From an uncultured Fibrobacterota bacterium (lineage in GTDB: Bacteria; Fibrobacterota; Chitinivibrionia; Chitinivibrionales; CAIOZP01): DNA of 10,460 nt. Below the pieces are notes generated by a model. It worked only from the letters and a program-made list of their open reading frames with translations, made no database searches and was not told the origin of the DNA. This document shows, one piece after another, positions 1-7,843 of the stretch. The stretch's first letter is position 1. Each line of letters opens with the position of its first letter. A program made the position numbers and the translations under genes. The DNA lies in assembly GCA_903862805.1 (NCBI GenBank), contig CAIOZP010000630.1:1-10460 (forward strand), read 5' to 3'.

Positions 1-2
1 GC

Positions 3-830
3 TTTGAAATCACGCAGCTTCACATAATGAACCGCATCATAGGTGTTTATATGCTGGTCGATCTTCTCTGGTCGATCCGTTCCCTCAACAAGTTCAAGGA
101 AATGCTTTCGACCATCCACGAAAAATATCAGAGTCTCACGGAAACCACGTATGATAATCTGCGCGGATCGACGCTGCGCCTGCTCACTTCATTTCCCAAC
201 CTCCGTCGCTATCTCACCAGCAATGTCGGCGACAACCTCGAAGGAATCATGAGCGAGCTGAAATTGATCGGACAACCGCGACTACCCGGTGCCGGTCCGG
301 GAGAGTGCGAAAAATCCAGCTTTGTAGAAAACGAATATCTTGAAATTGTGCGCGATATACTTGAGCACAAAGAATTCATGCGCATCCGGGAATTCCGTCA
401 TCACACGGGAACGATATTCGACCATGCTCTGGCTGTTTCTTACCTTGCGTGGCGCATCAGCAAACGCTTTGGTATGAACGACCGATCCGCAGCACGCGGC
501 GCTCTGCTGCACGATTTTTTTCTCTATGACTGGCGTAACTGCATTCAGGAAAACGGAGAAAAAGCCAAAGGACTTCATGCATTCACGCATCCCAAACTCG
601 CGCTTGATAATGCTGCTAAACACTTCGAGCTCAACGATATGGAACGCGACATAATATCAAAGCACATGTGGCCGGTCACGCTTCCGCTTCCACGCTATCG
701 GGAATCTCTTCTCGTGACATTCCTCGACAAGTATGTTGCGACAAAGGAAATGATGAACGGAAGGGCAATGAAAGAACGGCTGCCAGATGGTCATGGAGAC
801 AAAATTCCTGTTCTTCCTGTAATCAGATAA
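3..830 (+). CDS. HD-domain hydrolase, probably 5'-truncated by the window edge
   Basis: Probable metal-dependent phosphohydrolase of the HD superfamily; substrate unknown. Numbering from the ATG at 27, the core shows RHH at 124-126, H133 (FDHALAVS), the HD pair H162-D163 in LLHDFFLYDW, H184/H188, KHMWP with H213, and a closing D234 in TFLDKY. This is the usual H...HD...D order. The frame has no stop between the window start and that ATG, which also lacks a ribosome binding site. A second ATG at 51 has AGGTG at 41-45, five bases upstream. The N-terminal stretch (IIGVYMLVDLLWSIRSLNKFKEML) looks like a last membrane helix running into a coiled linker, similar to the end of the putative ABC-transporter type IV (CmpB, PF06541) membrane domain. 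I therefore infer a membrane-domain/HD fusion that begins outside the window. The fold call is firm; the start and fusion are uncertain. Confidence 0.75.
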   Translation, partial: FEITQLHIMNRIIGVYMLVDLLWSIRSLNKFKEMLSTIHEKYQSLTETTYDNLRGSTLRLLTSFPNLRRYLTSNVGDNLEGIMSELKLIGQPRLPGAGPGECEKSSFVENEYLEIVRDILEHKEFMRIREFRHHTGTIFDHALAVSYLAWRISKRFGMNDRSAARGALLHDFFLYDWRNCIQENGEKAKGLHAFTHPKLALDNAAKHFELNDMERDIISKHMWPVTLPLPRYRESLLVTFLDKYVATKEMMNGRAMKERLPDGHGDKIPVLPVIR

Positions 831-857
831 ATCGTCTGCCCTTTGATTAATCTGATT
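821..857 (+). terminator. Imperfect hairpin spanning the stop codon of the HD gene
   Basis: AATCAGAT (821-828) pairs with ATCTGATT (850-857). After one A-A mismatch, AATC (830-833) pairs with GATT (845-848), leaving an 11-base loop. The TAA stop (828-830) lies inside the stem. No T-run follows, so this is at most a weak terminator or a 3'-end stability structure. It lies at the head of the 180-bp space where this gene and lpxB converge; no other convincing structure was seen in that space. Confidence 0.3.
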
Positions 858-1010
858 TCAGGAGTGCTTCGATTTAGAAATCGTGAAAATCCTTTAAGCA
901 GGGAAATCATGGTTCAAGGCAACTGTTTATTCCTCCAGATTCATCACATAGCAAATCAGATCTCTATCCAAAGAGAGTAAATCACAATCGCCGTACCATG
1001 AATTCCGAGG

Positions 1011-2141
1011 TCAAATTCGAGCGCACTTGCGAATGATGGCTGCAAGTTCGAGAGAGGGTTTCTTTGCTCCGAGCGATCCGCGAAGATTCGCAAGCTCGCC
1101 GGAAACTCTTGCATATTCGGTGTTGTTGCTCAGCCAGTTTTCGAAAACAGCGGCAAGAGCTTCGGGCGTTGCTGCATCCTGGATCAATTCAGGAACGACG
1201 GTTTTCTGCGCGACAATGTTTGGAAGGCCGATCCAGCGAATATCCACCGCGCGCTTGACAATATGGAAAGTTATCGCCGATGTCTTGTAAACCACTGCGT
1301 GCGGCAATCCGCGAAGCGCTGTCTGAAGCGTAGCAGTTCCGGAGGTGACTGCCGCAATGTCGCATTCGTCAAGCATCGAAATCATTGGTCCATCGAAGAG
1401 TTTCGCATCCGTTCCGGCAAGGAAAGGCTCGTACATTTTTTTCGGCTGATTCGGGCTTTTGGAAACGAGAATCTCGATATTCGGGTGATTGTGCCGAAGT
1501 TTGGAAGCAGCTTCAAGCATCAGCGGAAGCATTTTCGTTATCTCCTGACGACGGCTTCCCGGGACAATTGCAAGACGAACCGGCCTATTGCTCGGCAGAA
1601 CACGCGCCGGTGCATCGGCATTACCAAGCGCTTCGACAGAAGGGTTTCCGACAAAGCAAACATGTGGAAAAAACTTTTTGAAGAACTCTTCTTCGAAGGG
1701 AAAAATCACGGCAAGCTGTAACGCAAGATCGCGAAGATTAGCGACGTGTTTGTTCTTCTTCCAGGCCCATGACATCGGCGCGATAAACCAGATCACCGGA
1801 ATGCCGAGACGCTTGGCTTCCTTCGCAAGCGGCATATTGAAGCCCGACGAATCGACGCAGACAAGCGCCGCCGGTTTCAGGCGTTTCATAAGGCGCTTCA
1901 TTGTTGACTGCGCTTCGAGCATGAACGGAATGCGCGGAACAACTTCCTGAAAACCCATCACGCTGAACCGCTCGAAAGGCAGCACAGGTTCAAGACCCGC
2001 CGTCACCATTGCCGGACCACCGATGCCCACAAACCGCAGCTGCGGCAATGCCGATTTCAACGCAGAAATAGTCGGCGCAACATTCTGATCACCCGAAAGA
2101 TCTTCGGCGGAAAAGATTATGATCGGCTCTGAATTTTCCAT
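1011..2141 (-). CDS. lpxB: Lipid-A-disaccharide synthase
   Basis: Peripheral-membrane GT19 glycosyltransferase that joins UDP-2,3-diacylglucosamine to lipid X, giving the tetraacyl disaccharide of lipid A. At 376 aa it has normal family length. Visible motifs in order are AEDLSGD (12-18), GIGGPAM (39-45), VMGFQEV (61-67), VDSSGFN (96-102, with the Asp matching the catalytic D98 of the E. coli enzyme), PMSWAW (122-127), FPFE (147-150), FVGNP (163-167), VPGSRRQE (193-200, Arg matching E. coli R201) and TSGTATLQTAL (266-276). GFN and GNP replace the proteobacterial DFN and GHP; I recall this pattern from Bacteroidota LpxB, so I read it as lineage signal rather than decay. The Gln in TATLQ replaces the usual Glu. 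It stands alone, without lpxA, lpxD or lpxK neighbours, and is divergent from the metallopeptidase. The ATG has only a weak GAG upstream. Confidence 0.95.
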   Translation of the reverse strand: MENSEPIIIFSAEDLSGDQNVAPTISALKSALPQLRFVGIGGPAMVTAGLEPVLPFERFSVMGFQEVVPRIPFMLEAQSTMKRLMKRLKPAALVCVDSSGFNMPLAKEAKRLGIPVIWFIAPMSWAWKKNKHVANLRDLALQLAVIFPFEEEFFKKFFPHVCFVGNPSVEALGNADAPARVLPSNRPVRLAIVPGSRRQEITKMLPLMLEAASKLRHNHPNIEILVSKSPNQPKKMYEPFLAGTDAKLFDGPMISMLDECDIAAVTSGTATLQTALRGLPHAVVYKTSAITFHIVKRAVDIRWIGLPNIVAQKTVVPELIQDAATPEALAAVFENWLSNNTEYARVSGELANLRGSLGAKKPSLELAAIIRKCARI

Positions 2142-2196
2142 GACTCGAAAATATACTCAGGCTGATTTTTTTGCCCACTTCGATTTTAGAAATACC

Positions 2197-2226
2197 ATTA
2201 TGTTCAATCACAGTGGTGCGTGACAA
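2197..2226 (-). promoter_or_regulatory. Candidate sigma-70-like promoter of lpxB
   Basis: Reading the minus strand, TTGTCA (2226-2221, 5 of 6 to the -35 consensus) is followed after 18 bases by CATAAT (2202-2197, 5 of 6 to the -10 consensus). The expected start site is near 2190, about 50 bases before the lpxB ATG. The rest of the 233-bp divergent spacer (2142-2374) shows no convincing plus-strand promoter. Confidence 0.5.
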
Positions 2227-2374
2227 GTGCAAATATTGAGTTTGATGTCCATTTCTCTGCTTCATTTTTAATGAGCGGTATTTTTTTACACCATCATTTC
2301 CAATGTGCAATGTCGTTCGTTGATAAATATCTTAGCCGTCGTGTAGTCGTAATTTTAATGCTTGGAGATACCAG

Positions 2375-4270
2375 ATGAAACATCCTGCAACAATCGGCCT
2401 GTCATTGCTTTTGGCCGCTCAGATCTTTTCGGCACCTATGCGTGGCAATGCCTTCCTGCTCAAACAACCAGATGGATCGACAGTGTCTGTAAAGGTTTTC
2501 GGTGATGAGTATTACCAGCGTGTTGAGTCACCGGACGGACGGACGCTTATTCGCGGTACCGATGGATGGATTCACAATGCTGGCATCAATGCAGACTCTT
2601 CAGATTTTGTTCCTCTGGAAATTTATCGCGGAGCTTCCCTTTCAAAATCATCACTCGCAGCAGAAAATCTTCATGCCGACATAAAGCAATCTGCCATCAT
2701 AGCAAAATCAGAAATTGTCAGATCCGCTTTCAACCACCAGTCATCATCGGGAAAATTTCACAACGCTGCAAGCACGGCGGCTGTTTCACAATACAATACG
2801 CCAAGCGGAAACATCGTCGGACTGACAGTGCTGATCCAATTCCCCGACCATCCTGAAGAGGTTCCTCAGAGCGTCGTGGATTCGTTTTGCAATCAAGTCG
2901 GATACAATCAATACGAAACAAATGGCTCGGTGCGTGATTTCTTCAGCCGCGCTTCTCTTGGTGCGTTGAACTACACAAATCATGTCACGGCTTACTATAC
3001 CGCCAATCACAATTTTGCATGGTACGACACGATCGGCGCTCCTGACCGGAGCGACTCATTGACCCTTGAAGCTTTGACATGGCTCAAGAATAATCAGGGC
3101 TTCGACTTCTCGACGCTTTCCTCTCACAAACTCAACGACACGCTTTCCTACGGGAACAACATATACATCGACAGTACGCTGGTAATAACGGCATTGAACT
3201 TCATGTATGCTGGCACACCGCAAAGCGGATGGGCTCAGGGACTCTGGCCGCATTCCGGTTACTTGCCGGAACTTTTCACGGCAAATGGTCTTTCGACTTA
3301 CAAGTACCAGATTTGCAACCTTACTTCGGTATCAAAACCGGGCGACCCTCCTGGCCCGGATCTTGGAATCTTCGCCCACGAAGACGGCCATATGCTTTGC
3401 GGATTTCCCGACCTCTATCCGGCAAGCTCCGCCAACGGCTATGGTGTCGGGCGTTATTGCACGATGTGTTACGGTTGCCGCGAACTCGACACGCCATCAA
3501 CTCCGCTCGATGCTGGTGCTCATAATCCACCTTCATACAACCCCTTCTTCCGATACAAATGCGGCTGGCTCAATCCTACCGATATCACATATTCAAACGA
3601 CACGAGCATTACACTCACATGCAATGACCTGTCGTCTGTCTGTCTGTATCGCGACGCGCTCGATAAGACTCAGATGTATTTCATCGAGGCACGGCGGTGC
3701 GAAGGCGGCTTCCGATCGTACAAAGATTCCGGTTTGATTATCTGGCGGGTCAACACCAACGGCGACAACTACAACACGAGCACATATTTGCTATCTGTTG
3801 AACAGGCCGACAACCGCAGCGACATTGAATCAGGAACGAACTGTGGCGACAGCACAGACTTTTTCCGGCAAATCAATGGCAAAGCATTCTCTGATCTGAC
3901 AAGCCCTGCGGCAACCTGGGTGAACGCATCTTACTCAGGTCTGGATATTAGGAATGTGAGTGCAGTCGGATCATCCATTACTTTTGATCTCGGATCTCCT
4001 TCGGTATCTTCATCCGCAAGAAATTCTTTGGTAACGAAATCGATTTCTGCGATGCTTTACAAATCGGAATTGATCTTTTCGGTTCCAGTAGCTGGCAGAT
4101 ATTCGGTATCGCTTTTTTCGTTGACTGGCCGATGTGTCTCGAAGAATGTGTTGGTGCTAAGTGCCGGAACTTCTTCTATCAAAATCTCTGACGATCTTGC
4201 CGCCGGTCAATACGTCCTGAAAATTATCGGTGCAGAATGCGACCTCACAAAGTCTGTTCATTTGTTTTAG
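2375..4270 (+). CDS. Secreted M6-family metallopeptidase with C-terminal T9SS-like sorting domain
   Basis: Predicted extracellular zinc protease related to the immune inhibitor A (M6) family. A signal peptide covers about residues 1-20 (hydrophobic ATIGLSLLLAAQIF, likely cut after FSA). Residues about 27-90 form the QPDG...GDEYYQRVESPDG region commonly found ahead of M6 catalytic domains. The catalytic region (about 145-540) carries the zinc motif HEDGH at 335-339 followed by CGFPDLY (D346), as in M6 proteins. Residues about 555-631 end in LFSLTGR...LAAGQYVLKIIG...KSVHLF, matching the pattern of the type IX secretion type A sorting tail, which would send the protein through the outer membrane. 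The catalytic part is rich in cysteine (C362, C365, C368 and others), suggesting disulfides. GGAG at 2364-2367 lies seven bases before the ATG. It stands as a single gene; its end is 23 bp from the convergent pseudouridine synthase gene. Confidence 0.9.
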   Translation: MKHPATIGLSLLLAAQIFSAPMRGNAFLLKQPDGSTVSVKVFGDEYYQRVESPDGRTLIRGTDGWIHNAGINADSSDFVPLEIYRGASLSKSSLAAENLHADIKQSAIIAKSEIVRSAFNHQSSSGKFHNAASTAAVSQYNTPSGNIVGLTVLIQFPDHPEEVPQSVVDSFCNQVGYNQYETNGSVRDFFSRASLGALNYTNHVTAYYTANHNFAWYDTIGAPDRSDSLTLEALTWLKNNQGFDFSTLSSHKLNDTLSYGNNIYIDSTLVITALNFMYAGTPQSGWAQGLWPHSGYLPELFTANGLSTYKYQICNLTSVSKPGDPPGPDLGIFAHEDGHMLCGFPDLYPASSANGYGVGRYCTMCYGCRELDTPSTPLDAGAHNPPSYNPFFRYKCGWLNPTDITYSNDTSITLTCNDLSSVCLYRDALDKTQMYFIEARRCEGGFRSYKDSGLIIWRVNTNGDNYNTSTYLLSVEQADNRSDIESGTNCGDSTDFFRQINGKAFSDLTSPAATWVNASYSGLDIRNVSAVGSSITFDLGSPSVSSSARNSLVTKSISAMLYKSELIFSVPVAGRYSVSLFSLTGRCVSKNVLVLSAGTSSIKISDDLAAGQYVLKIIGAECDLTKSVHLF

Positions 4271-4293
4271 TCACCAGCAAAAACGGCGGAAAA

Positions 4294-5253
4294 CTATACC
4301 CCGTTCGGTTTTGAAACCGGATCCGATAAATCGAACTCCTTGGGAACCGGCGCCTCAAACGCCACTTCCCGGTTATACCTCGGATGAACAAAACTCAATC
4401 GCATTGCATGAAGATGAAGCCTGGGCGCGCATCCGACCTTCGCATCAAGTTCTTTGTTGCCGTAAATTCGATCTCCGACCACGGGACATTTGATGTAGGC
4501 AAAATGAACGCGAATCTGATGCGTTCGCCCTGTAAGAAGAGTTGCTTCGACGAGCGACATGCCGTTCTTTGTTTGAATCGTTTTGAATTTGGTTCGTGCC
4601 GATTGGCCTGCTTTACCGGGAACCACCCGCATCATTTCATCGTCGCGGGAACGGCCGAGCGGAACGTCGATCAATCCTTCCGATGGATCGGGGCGGCCGT
4701 GGCACAATACCGCATAGGTCTTGCATGACTCGCGTTTGTCAAGCGCATCAGTCAAATCACGAACGAAGGCTTTTGTCTTGGAAATAAGAATTAAACCGGA
4801 GGTATCGCGGTCGAGACGATGAACCAGCGCCGGGGACGCTTTTCTTTTTCCGCCACCTGAAAGATACGCCTGCGCCAAAGAGATAAGAGAATCTTCGCCG
4901 GAGTGACCAGCACCCGAATGTACAACGATTCCGACCGGCTTGTCGCAGATGAGAATGTCGTCGTCTTCGAAAACGACGCGGAAATTCTTTTTGAAGAAGT
5001 TGGATGCAAGAACGTTTTCGGAACCACCATTAACACGATTTGAAACTACGTCTTCACCTTCAACACGAATCTCAATCACGTCACCTTCGACAAGGCGGTA
5101 GTCCTGCTTTTTCTTTTTGCCGCCAACCGTGATCTTGCCGGTTCGCAGTGAACTGAAAATCATGGCAAGCGGAGTGTGCGGCATTGCTTTGCGCAGAAAT
5201 TTATCGAGACGGACACCGGCTTTTTCGGAATCGATAACAAGTGTTTGTGTCAT
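4294..5253 (-). CDS. RluA-family pseudouridine synthase, RluC-like
   Basis: Isomerises selected uridines to pseudouridine, most likely in 23S rRNA. Residues 14-70 form an S4 RNA-binding domain (VRLDKFLRKAMP...LRTGKITVGGKKKKQDYRLVEGDVIEI), and residues about 92-300 the catalytic domain with VHRLDRDTSG (144-153, catalytic D148), KTYAVL (178-183) and the RTHQIRVH motif (243-250). At 319 aa with this S4 domain it resembles RluC more than RluD, although the exact target uridines cannot be read from sequence. It is the last gene of the five-gene block. Its ATG (5253-5251) overlaps the stop of the GNAT gene as ATGA, so it is probably translated by coupling; GGCGG lies eight bases upstream. Read-through control by the operon's regulators would tie an rRNA modification to an unknown signal. 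Confidence 0.92.
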   Translation of the reverse strand: MTQTLVIDSEKAGVRLDKFLRKAMPHTPLAMIFSSLRTGKITVGGKKKKQDYRLVEGDVIEIRVEGEDVVSNRVNGGSENVLASNFFKKNFRVVFEDDDILICDKPVGIVVHSGAGHSGEDSLISLAQAYLSGGGKRKASPALVHRLDRDTSGLILISKTKAFVRDLTDALDKRESCKTYAVLCHGRPDPSEGLIDVPLGRSRDDEMMRVVPGKAGQSARTKFKTIQTKNGMSLVEATLLTGRTHQIRVHFAYIKCPVVGDRIYGNKELDAKVGCAPRLHLHAMRLSFVHPRYNREVAFEAPVPKEFDLSDPVSKPNGV

Positions 5254-5732
5254 ACGATCATACCGCCATAGCTGCCTGATCGCGGATCGTTGTCAATAGC
5301 GACGGCCCCGATTGCTTTTTCGTAATAATCCGGAACACCGGCATAACCGATGATCGCATAGCGATAGCCCATGTCGCGCAGGACGTAAAGTCCGCTGAGC
5401 AGCAGCGCGCGACCGATACCTGTTCGGCGTTCCGACTCGTCAACGCCGGTCGGGCCGAAATAGTTGCGGAAGGTCGTTTCGTAACATGCAAAGCCGAGTA
5501 TTGTTTCACCGCGAACAGCGATGTGAATATTCGGCGGATTTGCGGCGAAAGAATTTTCAGCCTCGCATGCCCAGTTGTCGGTGAAATGTTCACCGACCCA
5601 TTTTGAAACCGCCCGCTTTTCCACCGGAAATGCGCGCCGGACAACGATTTCCTTTTCGCCAAGCGGCTCAATGGCTTCTTCAAGCAGCGGCAAGCGATAT
5701 AGCTTCACAAGCATATCGGGCGTGATTCTCAT
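5250..5732 (-). CDS. GNAT-family N-acetyltransferase
   Basis: Single-domain 160-aa acetyl-CoA-dependent acyltransferase; substrate unknown. The acetyl-CoA binding motif A is clear: strand GPTGVDES, then RRTGIGRALL (102-111, R-x-x-G-x-G), followed by the helix LSGLYVLRDMGYRYAIIGYAG and motif B DYYEKAIGA (135-143). The N-terminal strand IHIAVRGETILGFACYE (69-85) completes the fold. GAGGGAG at 5738-5744 lies five bases before the ATG, a strong ribosome binding site inside the end of the LacI gene. Both ends overlap neighbours by ATGA (LacI upstream, pseudouridine synthase downstream), so expression is coupled to them. The sequence near FRNYFGPTGV resembles acetyltransferases acting on small molecules, but no substrate can be assigned. 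Confidence 0.88.
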   Translation of the reverse strand: MRITPDMLVKLYRLPLLEEAIEPLGEKEIVVRRAFPVEKRAVSKWVGEHFTDNWACEAENSFAANPPNIHIAVRGETILGFACYETTFRNYFGPTGVDESERRTGIGRALLLSGLYVLRDMGYRYAIIGYAGVPDYYEKAIGAVAIDNDPRSGSYGGMIV

Positions 5733-6724
5733 GCGGACTCCCTCACTATAAGTTTTGTCTGGAGTTCCACCGATGTTACGCCGGGTGAACGCTTTTCTAT
5801 TTTGTCAATTACCATGCCGATGGCCGTATCGCCCATTTCGAGCTTGGGCTGGCGCACAGTTGTAAGTGCCGGTTCAATCACCTCGGCAGCCGGAAGATCG
5901 TCAAAACCCACGACTGCAATATCCTGAGGAATGCGCAGACCGGCGCGCTTGGCAGCTTTCATCAGTCCGATCGCAACCATGTCTCCGGCAGGAACGAACA
6001 CCGCCGTCGGTCGCCGTTTCATTGACGCGATGCGAGTCCATGCAATCTCGCCATCGTGCATACCGTCGTCGGGAACGGAGATGAGATAATCATCGTTGGC
6101 TTGTATGCCGCTGTCGGTAAGTGCATAACGATAACCTTCGACGCGATCTTCCCAGGGAAGATTTGTTTTACGGCAAATCACACAAGCAATGTCGCGGTGG
6201 TTTTTGCCAAGAAGATATTGCGTTGCACTTCGGGCCGCTTCGAGGTTATCGACAAAAACGGTGTCAAGAAATGTTGTGCGCCGCGCCACCACGACACATG
6301 GAACCATCTCGTCCTTGAAAACGCGCATTTCGTCTTCGGAGCAAACCGGATCGACAAGGATCGCGCCGTCGATTCTGCGTTCTCGGGCAAGGCGCTGGAA
6401 AAGCTGCGCCTCGCTTTCTTTCTGGCCAATCGTATCGAAAAGCTGAACCGTGTATTCGATGTCGCGGTTGGTGCTTTTGATTCCCTGAAGGATTCTCACG
6501 ACATACGACGAGGCAAGATTCGGAACGATCACTCCAACCGAATTGCTTTTGCTGATGGCAAGACTTCGTGCGATGGAATTCGGATAATAGTTGAGTTCGC
6601 GGGCGATCGTCATTACACGCTGACGTGTTTCGTCGGAGATATTCGGCTTGTTGTTGATGACCATCGAAACCGTTGCGGTGGTCACGTTGGCTCGATCAGC
6701 AATGTCTCTGAGGGTTACAGGCAT
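5729..6724 (-). CDS. LacI-family transcriptional repressor
   Basis: DNA-binding regulator of the LacI/GalR family. Residues 3-26 form the helix-turn-helix (VTLRDIADRANVTTATVSMVINN), residues about 46-58 the hinge helix (YYPNSIARSLA), and residues 62-331 the periplasmic-binding-like effector core (VGVIVPNLASSYVVRILQGI, DGAILVDP, FVDNLEAARSATQYLL, IAVVGFDDLPAAEVIEPALTTVRQP). The 331-aa length is normal. In the recognition helix, positions equivalent to Y17, Q18 and R22 of LacI are T, A and M, so the operator will differ from lac. AAAGGA at 6731-6736 lies six bases before the ATG, overlapping the stop of the gene upstream. The neighbours encode no sugar transporter or glycosidase, so neither effector nor regulon is evident. 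It may regulate its own operon. Confidence 0.95.
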   Translation of the reverse strand: MPVTLRDIADRANVTTATVSMVINNKPNISDETRQRVMTIARELNYYPNSIARSLAISKSNSVGVIVPNLASSYVVRILQGIKSTNRDIEYTVQLFDTIGQKESEAQLFQRLARERRIDGAILVDPVCSEDEMRVFKDEMVPCVVVARRTTFLDTVFVDNLEAARSATQYLLGKNHRDIACVICRKTNLPWEDRVEGYRYALTDSGIQANDDYLISVPDDGMHDGEIAWTRIASMKRRPTAVFVPAGDMVAIGLMKAAKRAGLRIPQDIAVVGFDDLPAAEVIEPALTTVRQPKLEMGDTAIGMVIDKIEKRSPGVTSVELQTKLIVRESA

Positions 6725-6735
6725 GACAGATCCTT

Positions 6736-7842
6736 TCAGAAATCACCGGCAAGATTCATTCCTACCTGCATACGACCGGACGCGGTTGGTCCGGCAATCG
6801 GCTGCAGGCGCATCTTCGCCTTGAAATTGTGCAAATGCGCATCTACGGCGGCATCGCCAACTCCGTAGAAATATAGAAGTACGAGATACCAGAGATATGC
6901 GTTTCGCCGGTGGAAGACTTGATCGTGTTGACCGGCCCAATTATCAATCGTTGTCTGATAACCGAGATCTTGTGCCGTTTTATTTTCTGCCGGATGATTC
7001 TTGTTGTAAAGTCGCACAGTGTCAAGCAAAGCTGTCCGCTGTTTTTCGCATTCCTTTAGAAGTGTCTGGTTGTTCCATGCCATGTATGCAAGACAACCTT
7101 CGCCCATCAGAAGCAAGCCGGTTTTCGAAAGGGATCCGTTATAAACCTGTCCAAGTCCGAGCAAAGGAATTGCCGACAAAGCCGCCGCAACTCCCGGATT
7201 TCGAGGCCGGTCGTCTGTGAATTTTCCGCTCGACTGAAGCCCATCGAAAACGTTGAAGACGTGAATTCCAACACACCAAGCGAATGCCTGCTGAACCGTA
7301 AATCGGGTGTCCATTGTGCTGACATGCTGATAAGCCTTGTTGGCCCATGCTGCGTTGACAAGCGGAAGGCTGTCGGCTTTCCATGTTTTCCATGCGGTCG
7401 TATCTTTGGCGCTGTCGGAAAGATGCATTTGGTATGTGCTTGCCATTCTGGAATAAAGACTATTTGCGCTGTCTTCATCGGGAATCGTGTTGTGGTTGTA
7501 AAACCATAATCTATTGACGGTGACACCAATCGAAATGCCTTCGGCGACAAAAAACAATGCTCCCTTAACCGGCTTACGGCAGAGAAGCTGACCCGCGCCC
7601 GGCATCAGAAGTGACAGCGCCGCAGAACCAAGTGCCGAATGCTTTTTAATATGCAGAGTGTCGTTTTCGTCCATCACTTTTGCGAGATCGGGCTTTGTCA
7701 GTTTGGGGATGGATGTATCGGGTACAACAGCGGCCGTATCCGCAGCAAAAGCGGCGCAAACCACGGCGGAAATCATTGTCATGAAAAGTGTTCGTAGAAA
7801 AAGCGCCGATGCGCGACGGAGGAAACGATTGCCGTTTGTCAA
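6736..7842 (-). CDS. Exported membrane protein with duplicated DUF5683-like domain
   Basis: Function unknown. A signal peptide covers residues 1-33 (basic NRFLRR, hydrophobic core, cut after AFA). Two copies of one unit follow. Copy 1 (about 68-208) has LSLLMPGAGQLLCRKPVKGALFFVAEG and ends in AFAWCVGIHVFNVFDGL. Copy 2 (about 216-341) has LSAIPLLGLGQVYNGSLSKTGLLLMGEG and ends in RRNAYLWYLVLLYFYGVGDAAVDA. The P-G-x-G-Q-x-Y-N-G...K-G block and the closing RRN...DA-VDAHL block match the DUF5683 pattern common in Bacteroidota, each with two or three membrane segments. The start is TTG at 7842, one base after the stop of the response regulator gene. It is preferred over the internal ATG at 7782 because only it supplies the basic signal-peptide end and lies in register for coupled translation. 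The ribosome binding site is weak (CGAGA). Confidence 0.85.
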   Translation of the reverse strand: MTNGNRFLRRASALFLRTLFMTMISAVVCAAFAADTAAVVPDTSIPKLTKPDLAKVMDENDTLHIKKHSALGSAALSLLMPGAGQLLCRKPVKGALFFVAEGISIGVTVNRLWFYNHNTIPDEDSANSLYSRMASTYQMHLSDSAKDTTAWKTWKADSLPLVNAAWANKAYQHVSTMDTRFTVQQAFAWCVGIHVFNVFDGLQSSGKFTDDRPRNPGVAAALSAIPLLGLGQVYNGSLSKTGLLLMGEGCLAYMAWNNQTLLKECEKQRTALLDTVRLYNKNHPAENKTAQDLGYQTTIDNWAGQHDQVFHRRNAYLWYLVLLYFYGVGDAAVDAHLHNFKAKMRLQPIAGPTASGRMQVGMNLAGDF

Positions 7843-7843
7843 A

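Noticed and set aside
870..883. CGATTT-AG-AAATCG palindrome between the HD gene and lpxB
   Set aside because: It is short, has an awkwardly small loop and no T-run on either strand, so neither a terminator nor an operator can be supported.
961..976. Small TCTCT/AGAGA hairpin beyond the lpxB stop as a terminator
   Set aside because: The stem has only five weak pairs, and no T-run follows in the lpxB direction.
2320..2355. TTGATA with downstream AT-rich bases as a metallopeptidase promoter
   Set aside because: No acceptable -10 hexamer occurs at 16-18 bases; the nearest candidate is about 24 bases away.
6056..6868. Long open frame (270 codons) on the plus strand opposite the LacI gene
   Set aside because: It lies fully antisense to a clear LacI-family gene and the end of its upstream neighbour, its translation shows no recognisable domain, and it has no ribosome binding site; it is a shadow of biased codon use.
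7780..7782. Internal ATG as start of the DUF5683-like protein
   Set aside because: It has no ribosome binding site and would remove the basic end of the signal peptide, whereas the TTG at 7842 keeps both the signal peptide and the tight junction with the preceding gene.
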